A stretch of DNA of 25,328 nucleotides from contig NZ_JBFMIA010000027.1 of NCBI RefSeq assembly GCF_040801915.1, positions 1 to 25,328 of the forward strand, written 5' to 3'. The notes beneath the pieces were generated by a model that worked only from the letters and a program-made list of their open reading frames with translations, did no database searches and was not told where the DNA came from. The position numbers were made by a program, and so were the translations under genes. The DNA comes from Jeotgalibacillus marinus (GTDB lineage: Bacteria > Bacillota > Bacilli > Bacillales > Jeotgalibacillaceae). Shown piece after piece: positions 14,790 through 22,878 of this stretch. The stretch's first letter is position 1; each line of letters starts with the position of its first letter.

Positions 14790-16009
14790 TGGTGAAAAAC
14801 ATCTGGAATTGGCTTAAAGAAATCAGCAATTTTCTGCTACTGATCGTTCTTTTAGCTGGTACATTCTCGTATGCGATGTTTCAAGGAGGATTTGTTAGCT
14901 GGTTTTTATTTTACAGCTTTTTACCTTTTGGATTGTATTCAGTCTTAGTGATGCTGTATCCATTAGATGACTTTACTGTTACACGTAAAATTAAATCACA
15001 AGACTTAAAAGCAGGTTCACATGTAACGATCAATATTTCACTCAAACGAAAATTCCCCATTCCACTATTCTATTTGGTTATGGAAGATCAAGTATCCACA
15101 AGTATTTTTTCAACAAAAGAACGAACACAGGTGAAAAAAATGATTCATCCGTGGTTTAGGAAATCAATCGAGCTTGAATATGAAATTGAAAATCTACCTC
15201 GTGGTGAACATATTTTCTCTGGACTTGAGCTGAAAACGGGTGATTTTCTGGGCTTGTTTCAGAAAACGCGATCACTAGAAGAAAAAGATTCACTCTTAGT
15301 CTATCCTTCTTTTATAGAGATGAAGTATCAGCCAATGAACGTGCGGTTTGATCAAGGCGTGGCATCAACAGAAGTGAAAATTCAGCGTGATTCAACAATG
15401 GTCAACGGGTTAAGGGAGTATCAATCAGGAGATCGCGTCTCATGGATTCATTGGAAATCGTTTGCTCGTACAAATGATCTTATGACCAAAGAATTTGAAG
15501 AACGAAAATCACATGATGTTTGTGTGATCTTAGACCGCACACCTTCGATTTTATTTGAAGATATGGTGACCTTTGCTGCTTCACTAGCAAGAGCAGTTTT
15601 AAAAAGAGGGGATCAAGTAGGGTTTATTTCTTCGGGGAGAACAAAGCAGCAACTACCTGTACGGAGCGGTGAAAATCATCAACAACAGATTTTTTATCAA
15701 TTAGCAAAAGTGCAAGGAGACAGTCAAGAGACAATTGAGCAAGTGTTAGAAAAAGAGGTGAGCAGTTTCCAACAATTAGCATCTTGTTTGGTTATCACAT
15801 CTAAACTGACAAGCCCGCTTGTTCATCAACTACACGACTTTACAAAAAATAATCATGCAGTAGCCATTTTTTTAGTAAAAGGATCAAATGATAAGATAAC
15901 GGTAGAAGAGCAAAGGTTAAAAGCATTAGCTTCCTCCAAAGGAATTTGGATCAAAGAATGTCACACTGGTCATTTCTCAAATGTATTTTCGGAGGTGAAG
16001 AGAGCATGA
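14789..16009 (+). CDS. DUF58-domain membrane protein
   Basis: This 406-residue protein is like B. subtilis YeaD. Two membrane helices near the N-terminus (about 14-30 and 35-55) are followed by a beta-rich region. The DUF58 signature is at about 209-229 (LREYQSGDRVSWIHWKSFART), then a von Willebrand A-like region with VCVILDRTPS. Its ATG overlaps the moxR stop by one base, and its own stop overlaps the next start (ATGA), so the three genes are tightly coupled. DUF58 proteins are usually encoded beside MoxR ATPases and are thought to be their targets; no enzymatic function is established. The role in the cell envelope is inference from the operon. Confidence 0.87.
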   Translation: MVKNIWNWLKEISNFLLLIVLLAGTFSYAMFQGGFVSWFLFYSFLPFGLYSVLVMLYPLDDFTVTRKIKSQDLKAGSHVTINISLKRKFPIPLFYLVMEDQVSTSIFSTKERTQVKKMIHPWFRKSIELEYEIENLPRGEHIFSGLELKTGDFLGLFQKTRSLEEKDSLLVYPSFIEMKYQPMNVRFDQGVASTEVKIQRDSTMVNGLREYQSGDRVSWIHWKSFARTNDLMTKEFEERKSHDVCVILDRTPSILFEDMVTFAASLARAVLKRGDQVGFISSGRTKQQLPVRSGENHQQQIFYQLAKVQGDSQETIEQVLEKEVSSFQQLASCLVITSKLTSPLVHQLHDFTKNNHAVAIFLVKGSNDKITVEEQRLKALASSKGIWIKECHTGHFSNVFSEVKRA

Positions 16010-18216
16010 TGCGTCGTTTTAGTTGGGCATTTTTTGTGCTTTATTTTTTGAGTTTCTTGTTAATTTGGGAATGGATTCGTCCGATTGACCAAATCACAAA
16101 TGTAAACTACCTTCATTTTTTTGTGATTTTTGCAGGGCTTGCTCTCTTGCTTTATTTTTTTGAAGTAGATTGGCGAGTCGCTAGTGTTATAAAGTTGATT
16201 TATATTATCATTGTATTGCAACGACTGCATTTTGATGTACCGTTAATTGGGGAAGGAACGTGGTCTACAGAGCTAGTTTTATCTTTATGGGATAGTCTTA
16301 TTTTAACGGTCCAGCAGGAATGGAGTAGTGTGAGTGATGTGTACCGTAGTTTACTATTTTTTATTGTGCTTTGGCTAACAACCTATCTAATTCATTATTG
16401 GGTTTCTGTTAGGAAGCAACTATTGCTTTTTTACGTACTCACTGTTGCTTATGTGGCTTTACTAGATACATTTAGCGTTTATCGTGGAGATGCGTCGATG
16501 GTGCGAATCGTTTTGATCGGTTTCTTGCTGATGGGGCTGTTAACTTTTCAGCGGATTTTAGAACAAGAAAAACTTCACCAATCAGTGAGGCAATATCAAA
16601 AATGGGTTGTACCACTTGCTGTGATGGTCTCATTTAGTTCGATGGTTGCCTACGCTGCACCAAAAGCGGAACCAATTTGGCCAGATCCTGTTCCGTTCAT
16701 TCAATCTTATTCTGAAGAAGCGAGGGGCGGTGGTGTAAAGCGCCTTGGTTACGGATTAGATGATTCTGAGCTCGGAGGTCCATATGTTGGAGACGATTCA
16801 AAAGTCTTTGATGTGATGACAGTTGGAGAACAATATTGGCGCATTGAAACGAAGGACCACTATACAGGTAAAGGATGGGGAAACTCATCACCTGTTATGG
16901 GAGAAGGGCCCAGCTTTACTTTAGGAGAAATCGTACCATTAAACTTATCCGAAATAAATGAGGATTCAGAGTCGATTACAGCTACAATGGATATTAACCT
17001 TGAATATAGTCATCTTGTTTATCCATACAACCCCATTTTTTTAGAGACTGGAGATGCAGATCAATTTATTGTTGATTCCATTAACGAAAAGATTACTTCT
17101 CTTACAAATGATGAACCAACCGAGCTATCAGAATATGAATGGACATTTCGTGAGCCACGCTACAGCTTAACGGAATTACGTGAAACAACAGGGCCCGGTG
17201 AGTATGAAGGGACATCGGAATTAGATCGTTACCTTGAGCTTCCAGAAGAACTTCCAGACCGCGTTCGTGAATTAGCGCTCGAGATTACTGAAGGTGAAGA
17301 CAATTGGTATGATAAAGCAAGTGCGATCGAAAAATACTTTTCTCAAAGTGGTTTTACTTATGACGAAACGGATGTCCCTGTTCCAGAAGATGATCAGGAT
17401 TATGTCGATCAGTTTTTATTTGAGACACAAAGAGGGTATTGTGATAACTTTTCAACTTCTATGGTCGTTCTTTTACGAGCAGTTGATATTCCGGCACGCT
17501 GGGTAAAAGGGTACACAGAAGGAGAAAGGATTGGGCCTGCTGAAAATGGATTAACGGAGTATGAAGTTACGAACAATAATGCACACTCATGGGTTGAAGT
17601 GTTTTTCCCTTCTCTAGGTTGGGTGCCGTTCGAGCCAACCGTTGGCTTCCAAAATAACGTATCTCTTACGAACGATTTGGAGTTAGACACTGAAGAATCC
17701 GCAGCAGATACACAAGAAGAACCTGCACAAGAAGAAACACAAGAACAGCCACTGCCACTTGAAGAAGATGGATCTGATGGAAATGGGGGAACTAGTCAGG
17801 GCTTTTCATTTGCAAAACTATGGGAAGATCTTAAACAGTTTTCTTCAGAAAATAAAATGGCGATGATCAGTATGGGTATTGGACTTATTGCCATTGCTAC
17901 AGTCCTCTATCGTGTTCGCTATCGCTGGTTGCCACATGTACTTATTGTGTATTTTTCCTTGAAGAAAGATAACGAAACGTATTCAAAAGCCTATGTATCC
18001 TTGTTAAGGCAATTGGATCGTTATGGATTGAAACGTAAAGATACACAAACACTAAGCGCTTATGCCAAAGAAGTTGATTTGTTTTTCGGCACCAAAGAAA
18101 TGAGTAAGCTCACTAACCGATATGAGCAGATCGTTTACAGGCAAGATCCTCATGCAACTCAATGGAAAGACATGCGTGAATTGTGGGAAAATTTAATTAA
18201 ACGAACAACCGGTTGA
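16006..18216 (+). CDS. TgpA-type membrane transglutaminase-like protein
   Basis: This 736-residue protein corresponds to B. subtilis YebA. The N-terminus holds about six or seven helices (DUF3488-like, to about residue 225). An extracytoplasmic transglutaminase-core domain follows, with Cys479 in QRGYCDNFSTSMV, His527 in NNNAHSWVEVFFP and Glu543 in WVPFEPTVGF in the usual Asp place; FEPT is common in this family. An acidic Glu/Gln linker (about 565-595) leads to another helix near 621-641 and a cytosolic DUF4129-like tail. I start at 16006 (MMRRFSW), behind GGAGGTG, overlapping the DUF58 stop by four bases. The catalytic site faces outside, so it may be a protease or a peptide/wall cross-linking enzyme. 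The substrate is unknown. Confidence 0.88.
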   Translation: MMRRFSWAFFVLYFLSFLLIWEWIRPIDQITNVNYLHFFVIFAGLALLLYFFEVDWRVASVIKLIYIIIVLQRLHFDVPLIGEGTWSTELVLSLWDSLILTVQQEWSSVSDVYRSLLFFIVLWLTTYLIHYWVSVRKQLLLFYVLTVAYVALLDTFSVYRGDASMVRIVLIGFLLMGLLTFQRILEQEKLHQSVRQYQKWVVPLAVMVSFSSMVAYAAPKAEPIWPDPVPFIQSYSEEARGGGVKRLGYGLDDSELGGPYVGDDSKVFDVMTVGEQYWRIETKDHYTGKGWGNSSPVMGEGPSFTLGEIVPLNLSEINEDSESITATMDINLEYSHLVYPYNPIFLETGDADQFIVDSINEKITSLTNDEPTELSEYEWTFREPRYSLTELRETTGPGEYEGTSELDRYLELPEELPDRVRELALEITEGEDNWYDKASAIEKYFSQSGFTYDETDVPVPEDDQDYVDQFLFETQRGYCDNFSTSMVVLLRAVDIPARWVKGYTEGERIGPAENGLTEYEVTNNNAHSWVEVFFPSLGWVPFEPTVGFQNNVSLTNDLELDTEESAADTQEEPAQEETQEQPLPLEEDGSDGNGGTSQGFSFAKLWEDLKQFSSENKMAMISMGIGLIAIATVLYRVRYRWLPHVLIVYFSLKKDNETYSKAYVSLLRQLDRYGLKRKDTQTLSAYAKEVDLFFGTKEMSKLTNRYEQIVYRQDPHATQWKDMRELWENLIKRTTG

Positions 18217-18241
18217 CCTGCATGTTAACAGACGTTAAAAT
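18213..18241 (+). promoter_or_regulatory. Sigma-A promoter of guaA
   Basis: TTGACC and TAAAAT, each 5/6, are separated by exactly 17 bases. The -35 box overlaps the stop codon of the preceding gene. Transcription should start near 18248, about 20 bases before the riboswitch. Confidence 0.7.
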
Positions 18242-18268
18242 GATTTAAATTAAACAAAACAGAATATA

Positions 18269-18343
18269 CCCCTTCATATATGTTCGATAATAGGGTTCGA
18301 ATGTTTCTACCAAATCACCGTAAACGATTTGACTATGAAGGTG
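18269..18343 (+). promoter_or_regulatory. Guanine riboswitch aptamer upstream of guaA
   Basis: This is a purine aptamer. P1 pairs CCTTCATA (18271-18278) with TATGAAGG (18334-18341). P2 has TTCGA/TCGAA arms around a TAATAGGG loop. The conserved core GTTTCTACC follows, then P3 with CAAATC/GATTTG arms around ACCGTAAAC, and GACTATG closes it. The junction base is C (GACTAT), which specifies guanine, not adenine. Guanine or hypoxanthine binding should lower guaA expression through the downstream terminator. Confidence 0.92.
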
Positions 18344-18407
18344 GTCTTTTTCATCGTGTGACTTGTTTCGGTCATTCTATGTTTATTTGAGACCACCTGA
18401 TATTTCG

Positions 18408-18456
18408 AACGCTTGAAGGGAAGGAGTAAAAACTCTTTTTCATTGAGCGTTTTTTC
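18408..18456 (+). terminator. Terminator of the guaA riboswitch
   Basis: AACGCT and AGCGTT close an imperfect long stem that also pairs TGAA with TTCA and GGAGT with ACTC, around an A-rich loop, and is followed by T residues. It lies between the aptamer and guaA. A further hairpin (18339-18347 with 18390-18398) separates aptamer and terminator. Confidence 0.75.
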
Positions 18457-18504
18457 TATTCTGTAAGTATTTGCTTGTAAAATTTGATCGTATGAGGTGA
18501 CACT

Positions 18505-20058
18505 ATGATAGGTAAGGAAGAAATGCACAATCAACAAATGATCGTTGTTTTAGATTTTGGTAGTCAGTACAACCAATTGATCACGCGTCGTATTCGTGAA
18601 TTTGGCGTATACAGCGAACTTCATCCACACACGTTAACAGCAGAAGAAATTAAAGAACTCAATCCAGCAGGTATCATATTTTCTGGTGGACCAAACTCAG
18701 TTTATGACGAAAACTCTTTTCGTGCTGATGAGCGCATTTTTGACCTAGGGATACCAGTGCTTGGTATTTGTTATGGTATGCAGTTAATGACCATGCATTT
18801 CGGAGGAAAGGTCGAAAAAGCGAAAAATCGTGAATATGGAAAAGCAGATATTCAGATACAAGAAGCAAAAGGTCTCTTTAAAGACTTACCAACAACACAA
18901 ACAGTTTGGATGAGCCATGGTGATCTAGTGGTGGAAGCGCCTGAATCGTTTGATGTTGTCGCAACAAACCCATCTTGTCCAATCGCATCGATCAGTAATG
19001 AAGAACAGAAACTATATGCTGTTCAATTTCACCCAGAGGTTCGTCACTCTGTGCACGGAAATGATATGCTGAAAAACTTTGTATTTGACGCATGTGCCTG
19101 TACTGGGGACTGGTCGATGGAAAACTTTATTGAAGTTGAAATGGAAAAAATCCGTCAAGAAGTTGGCGATCGAAAAGTCCTATGTGCCCTAAGTGGAGGG
19201 GTAGATTCTTCCGTTGTTGCGGTGTTAATTCACAAAGCGATTGGCGATCAACTTACGTGTATGTTCGTGGATCATGGCCTTTTGCGTAAAGGTGAAGCAG
19301 ACAGCGTAATGAAAACTTTCTCAGATGGCTTTAATATGAACGTGATTAAAATTGACGCACAAGATCGTTTCTTGTCTAAATTAAAAGGTGTTTCTGATCC
19401 TGAGAAAAAACGTAAAATCATCGGTAATGAATTTATTTATGTATTCGATGATGAAGCAACTAAGCTTGAGGGAATTGACTTTTTAGCTCAAGGAACGCTA
19501 TATACAGATATTATTGAGAGTGGAACGGCAACTGCTCAGACGATTAAATCGCACCATAACGTCGGTGGTCTTCCCGAAGATATGCAGTTTACGCTGATCG
19601 AGCCACTTAACACGCTTTTCAAAGATGAAGTACGCGCGCTCGGTAGTGAACTGGGTATTCCAGACGATATTGTTTGGCGTCAACCATTCCCAGGTCCAGG
19701 TCTAGGAATTCGTGTGTTGGGTGAAATCACTGATGAAAAACTTGAAATCGTTCGTGAATCTGATTGGATCTTACGTGAGGAAATTAAAAAAGCGGGATTA
19801 GATCGTGATATCTGGCAATATTTCACCGTTCTACCTGACATTCGCAGTGTAGGAGTGATGGGAGATGCACGTACGTATGATTACTCAATCGGTATTCGTG
19901 CGGTAACATCCATAGATGGTATGACTTCTGATTGGGCACGTATTCCATGGGATGTATTAGAGAAAATTTCTGTACGTTTAGTGAATGAAGTAAATTCAAT
20001 CAACCGCGTGCTGTATGATGTAACGAGCAAGCCACCTTCCACAATCGAATGGGAATAG
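18505..20058 (+). CDS. guaA: GMP synthase (glutamine-hydrolysing)
   Basis: This 517-residue enzyme (B. subtilis GuaA 513) converts XMP to GMP with ATP and glutamine. The N-terminal class-I glutaminase domain has Cys89 in GICYGMQ and the His-Glu pair in QFHPEV near 176. The ATP-pyrophosphatase domain has LSGGVDSSV near 230. The dimerisation domain ends SKPPSTIEWE, and the catalytic block GLPEDMQFTLIEPLNTLFKDEVRALG is intact. I use ATG 18505 because GAGGTGA precedes it. An ATG at 18523, also with an AAGGAA site, would give 511 residues and cannot be excluded. Its own promoter and guanine riboswitch make it independently repressed by guanine. Confidence 0.97.
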   Translation: MIGKEEMHNQQMIVVLDFGSQYNQLITRRIREFGVYSELHPHTLTAEEIKELNPAGIIFSGGPNSVYDENSFRADERIFDLGIPVLGICYGMQLMTMHFGGKVEKAKNREYGKADIQIQEAKGLFKDLPTTQTVWMSHGDLVVEAPESFDVVATNPSCPIASISNEEQKLYAVQFHPEVRHSVHGNDMLKNFVFDACACTGDWSMENFIEVEMEKIRQEVGDRKVLCALSGGVDSSVVAVLIHKAIGDQLTCMFVDHGLLRKGEADSVMKTFSDGFNMNVIKIDAQDRFLSKLKGVSDPEKKRKIIGNEFIYVFDDEATKLEGIDFLAQGTLYTDIIESGTATAQTIKSHHNVGGLPEDMQFTLIEPLNTLFKDEVRALGSELGIPDDIVWRQPFPGPGLGIRVLGEITDEKLEIVRESDWILREEIKKAGLDRDIWQYFTVLPDIRSVGVMGDARTYDYSIGIRAVTSIDGMTSDWARIPWDVLEKISVRLVNEVNSINRVLYDVTSKPPSTIEWE

Positions 20059-20059
20059 G

Positions 20060-20094
20060 CGGATATTACCAGTGTGATTACGATATAATGTTCG
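20060..20094 (+). promoter_or_regulatory. PurR box pair upstream of pbuG
   Basis: The downstream box TAATGTTCG (20086-20094) is the exact complement of the core CGAACATTA and extends to GTGTTT, giving a good PurBox on the minus strand. The upstream box CGGATATTA (20060-20068) matches 7/9. The gap of 17 bases between inverted boxes is the spacing known for B. subtilis PurR sites, where pbuG is a PurR target. Confidence 0.68.
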
Positions 20095-20103
20095 TGTTTG
20101 GCG

Positions 20104-20132
20104 TTGACGTAGTCTCTAGAGACTGCTACAAT
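20104..20132 (+). promoter_or_regulatory. Sigma-A promoter of pbuG with palindromic spacer
   Basis: TTGACG and TACAAT, each 5/6, are separated by exactly 17 bases. The spacer contains the perfect palindrome AGTCTCTAGAGACT (20111-20124). Transcription should start near 20139, just before the riboswitch. Confidence 0.78.
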
Positions 20133-20159
20133 AACGCTTATACAAATTTATAAAACATT

Positions 20160-20228
20160 CGTCGTATAACATCGGTAATAGGGTCCGGAAGTTTCTACCA
20201 AGCCACCGTAAATGGCTTGACTACGAGG
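20160..20228 (+). promoter_or_regulatory. Guanine riboswitch aptamer upstream of pbuG
   Basis: P1 is short (TCGTA 20162-20166 with TACGA 20222-20226). P2 uses CGG/CCG around TAATAGGG. The core AAGTTTCTACC is exact. P3 pairs AAGCCA with TGGCTT around CCGTAAA. The junction reads GACTAC with C at the specificity position, so it is of the guanine class. The loop-2 sequence is the same as in the guaA aptamer. Confidence 0.92.
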
Positions 20229-20303
20229 TATTGAATGCACAAAAAGCAGGTCAAGGTTTTGAATCTTGTTTTTGTTTTGTCATTCTTATATCGACACAGT
20301 CAC

Positions 20304-20335
20304 CCCCTAAACGACGCATTCGTTTAGGGGTTTTT
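20304..20335 (+). terminator. Terminator of the pbuG riboswitch
   Basis: CCCCTAAACGA pairs perfectly with TCGTTTAGGGG over 11 bp around CGCAT, followed by five T residues, about 35 bases before the pbuG start. Confidence 0.88.
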
Positions 20336-20370
20336 CTTGTTATATTAACGATTAACTACGGAGGGACAGA

Positions 20371-21705
20371 ATGAAGAAGTATTTTCAGTTTGAGGAATTA
20401 GGAACAACGTATCGCAGAGAATTTGTTGGTGGTCTAACAACTTTCCTGGCAATGGCTTATATTTTGGTTTTAAATCCAACTACATTGACTCTAATGGATA
20501 TAGAAGGGTTACCAGATGCACTACGTATGGATTACGGCGCAGTTTTTGTGGCAACAGCACTTGCTGCAGCAATGGGATCATTCGTTATGGGGGTTATTGG
20601 GAAATACCCGATTGCGCTTGCACCAGGGGTAGGGTTGAGTGCATTCTTTGCTTATTCAGTTGTGCTGACTCAAGGGATACCTTGGCAAACAGCACTCACA
20701 GGTGTACTGATTTCAGGACTAATTTTTATCGTTTTAACATTTACAGGTATTCGAGAGAAAATTATTAATGCTATACCAGCTGAACTTAAGTATGCTGTTG
20801 GTGCCGGTATTGGATTGTTTATTACTTTTATCGGATTGCGAAATGCTGGGATCGTTGTTGGTGATGAAAATACCCTAGTCGCTCTAGGAGATCTTACACA
20901 AGGCAACACACTTCTCGCCATTTTTGGCATATTTATTACTGTTATCCTCATGACACGCAAAATAAAAGGTGGAATTTTCTTCGGGATTGTTTTGACATCA
21001 ATCGTAGGGATGATCGTTGGTTTAATACAAACGCCAAGTGGTTTCATCGAACCAGCTCCTAGTCTCGCACCGACATTTGGTGCTGCTCTTGAGCCGATTT
21101 TTAACAGCCCGGGCGAATTATTCACCATTCAACTATTGGTAGTTGTTTTAACATTCCTTTTCGTAGATTTCTTTGACACGGCGGGTACGTTAGTTGCGGT
21201 CACAAATCAAGCAGGTTTGATGAAAGACAACAAACTACCTCGTGCGAATCGTGCGCTACTCGCAGATTCGACAGCCACAGTTTTTGGTGCTGTACTTGGA
21301 ACGTCAACGACCACTTCTTACATTGAATCATCAGCAGGTGTTGCTGCAGGTGCAAGAACAGGATTTGCTTCAGTCGTTACAGCAGGACTTTTCGTCTTAT
21401 CAATTTTCTTCTTTCCATTACTTGAAGTGATCACGAGCGCAGTCACAGCCCCAGCTCTGATCATCGTCGGTGTGCTCATGGTATCCGCACTAGGGAAAAT
21501 CGATTGGACAAGATTTGAAGTTGCACTCCCAGCTTTTCTGACGATTATTGCAATGCCGCTTTCTTACAGTGTTGCAACAGGGATTGCGATCGGCTTTATT
21601 TTCTACCCAATTACGATGATTGTGAGCGGGAAAGTCAAGCAGGTTCACCCAATTATGTATCTACTGTTTGTAATCTTTATTCTTTACTTCATCTTCCTTT
21701 CATAA
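20371..21705 (+). CDS. pbuG: Guanine/hypoxanthine permease, AzgA-type NCS2
   Basis: This is a 444-residue inner-membrane permease with about 12 to 14 helices, closely similar to B. subtilis PbuG, which takes up guanine and hypoxanthine. Family blocks are GLTTFLAMAYILVLNPTTL (18-36), GKYPIALAPGVGLSAFFAYSV, YAVGAGIGLFITFIGLRNAG, FLFVDFFDTAGTLVAVTNQAG, and GAVLGTSTTTSYIESSAGVAAGARTGF near 308-334. The purine-binding residues are expected in the last two. The start ATG has CGGAGGG upstream. Control is layered: a PurR box pair, a sigma-A promoter and a guanine riboswitch with terminator precede it, fitting a purine salvage permease. The order after guaA is as in B. subtilis. Confidence 0.95.
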   Translation: MKKYFQFEELGTTYRREFVGGLTTFLAMAYILVLNPTTLTLMDIEGLPDALRMDYGAVFVATALAAAMGSFVMGVIGKYPIALAPGVGLSAFFAYSVVLTQGIPWQTALTGVLISGLIFIVLTFTGIREKIINAIPAELKYAVGAGIGLFITFIGLRNAGIVVGDENTLVALGDLTQGNTLLAIFGIFITVILMTRKIKGGIFFGIVLTSIVGMIVGLIQTPSGFIEPAPSLAPTFGAALEPIFNSPGELFTIQLLVVVLTFLFVDFFDTAGTLVAVTNQAGLMKDNKLPRANRALLADSTATVFGAVLGTSTTTSYIESSAGVAAGARTGFASVVTAGLFVLSIFFFPLLEVITSAVTAPALIIVGVLMVSALGKIDWTRFEVALPAFLTIIAMPLSYSVATGIAIGFIFYPITMIVSGKVKQVHPIMYLLFVIFILYFIFLS

Positions 21706-21735
21706 TAAAGTAAAATGAAGATGAAATATTGTTGA

Positions 21736-21786
21736 AAGAAGCCAAAAATGATGAAATGAAGCCGTTGAATTTGGCTTCTTTTTTTG
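21736..21786 (+). terminator. Terminator after pbuG
   Basis: AAGAAGCCAAA pairs with TTTGGCTTCTT around a 23-base loop, followed by a run of T residues. Confidence 0.82.
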
Positions 21787-21859
21787 CTTTAATAAGTTAA
21801 GGTAAATAGTAAAAGCTAACAAGTAAATGTCTATATAAAAAATGGGTGTGAAGTAGAGC

Positions 21860-22699
21860 ATGTCTTATAAGATAGTGAAAATATTAAATAATAATGTTTT
21901 GATTGCGAAAGACCCGCATTTAAAGGAAGTTGTTTTGATCGGTAAAGGTATTGGTTTCAAACGTCAAGTTGAGTCCACGATTGAACAATCAGAAATCGAA
22001 AAACTCTTCATTTTAAGGGATCAATCTGAGCAAGAACAATTTAAAAAATTGTTACCACATGTTGAGGAAGACTTGTTAAAAGTAATTATATCTTCTATTG
22101 AATTAATTCGAGAACGAACAGAATCTTTTTTAAACGAGCGTATCCATGTAGCCTTAACGGACCACTTAGTTTTTACCGTTAATCGTTTAATGAGAGGAAT
22201 AGCGATTTCTAATCCATTTTTACTTGAAACGAAAGCGATTTACCCTTATGAATATGAAATTGCAAAAGAAGTCGTCCAATTAATAAACGACAGAACACAT
22301 CTAGATCTTCCTGATGAAGAAATCGGATTTATTGCCCTTCATATCCATAGCGCGATGGTGAATCGAAATGTTCATGAGGTAAGTGCTCATTCTCAAATGA
22401 TTGGGAGATTGATTCAGTTAATTGAAAGTCAATTGAAGGTGACCATAGACAGAGAAAGCATCGACTACATGCGCCTTGTCAGGCATTTACGCTTTACAGA
22501 AGAGCGTGTAGTACGAGGTGAGCGTGTCGAAGAACCAGAAAAAATCGCTGAGCTCTTGAAAGAAGAATACCCAATGTGTTACAATTTGTCGTGGAAGCTG
22601 ATGAAGATTATGCAGCAAACATTAAAAAAACCAATATTTGACGCAGAAGCTGTTTATTTGACCATGCATCTGCAACGAATTCAACAAAAATTTAAGTGA
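21860..22699 (+). CDS. glcT: Transcription antiterminator GlcT of the BglG family
   Basis: This 279-residue RNA-binding regulator controls the glucose PTS gene downstream. Residues 1-55 form the CAT RNA-binding domain (YKIVKILNNNVLIAK, IGKGIGFKRQ). Two PRD domains follow, with the expected phosphorylatable histidines His102 and His161 (PRD1) and His209 and His270 (PRD2). In B. subtilis, unphosphorylated GlcT dimerises and binds the RAT hairpin, preventing termination before ptsG; when glucose is absent, PTS phosphorylation inactivates it. The ribosome binding site ahead of the ATG is weak (GTGAAG), which suits a low-level regulator. It lies directly upstream of its target, as in B. subtilis. 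Confidence 0.93.
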   Translation: MSYKIVKILNNNVLIAKDPHLKEVVLIGKGIGFKRQVESTIEQSEIEKLFILRDQSEQEQFKKLLPHVEEDLLKVIISSIELIRERTESFLNERIHVALTDHLVFTVNRLMRGIAISNPFLLETKAIYPYEYEIAKEVVQLINDRTHLDLPDEEIGFIALHIHSAMVNRNVHEVSAHSQMIGRLIQLIESQLKVTIDRESIDYMRLVRHLRFTEERVVRGERVEEPEKIAELLKEEYPMCYNLSWKLMKIMQQTLKKPIFDAEAVYLTMHLQRIQQKFK

Positions 22700-22717
22700 C
22701 GTCATTATTTTACCTTT

Positions 22718-22746
22718 ACGTGTTACTGATACGATCAGGCATGAGT
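22718..22746 (+). promoter_or_regulatory. RAT: GlcT-binding RNA antiterminator of ptsG
   Basis: The sequence TTACTGATACGATCAGGCAT lies within 22718-22746 and closely matches the ptsG RAT of B. subtilis as I know it. The last eight bases (GCATGAGT, 22739-22746) are also the first arm of the downstream terminator, so GlcT binding and termination are mutually exclusive. A possible promoter lies at the end of glcT (TTCAAC, 17 bases, CATTAT), but it is weak. Confidence 0.9.
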
Positions 22747-22825
22747 AAAGAAGATGATGAATTTTGAGGCACGTGAATTATTCACTTGTCCAATTTTCAT
22801 CAACTTCTAGACTCATGCTTTTTTT
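22739..22825 (+). terminator. GlcT-controlled terminator before ptsG
   Basis: GCATGAGT (22739-22746) pairs with ACTCATGC (22811-22818), with further pairing inside (AGAAGATGATGAA with TTCATCAACTTCT), and seven T residues follow. It overlaps the RAT. Confidence 0.88.
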
Positions 22826-22878
22826 GTTTGCCTAATCTTTTTCAGCGAAAATAAAAAATATGAAATAGGAGGTTTCAC

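Noticed and set aside
17632..17634. Glu in place of Asp in the transglutaminase triad as a dead enzyme
   Set aside because: The FEPT form is common in Bacillaceae members of this family as far as I know, and Cys and His are intact.
20670..21128. 152-codon minus-strand frame inside pbuG
   Set aside because: It is antisense to a conserved permease and the translation is Pro/Ile-rich low-complexity, a common shadow of membrane proteins.
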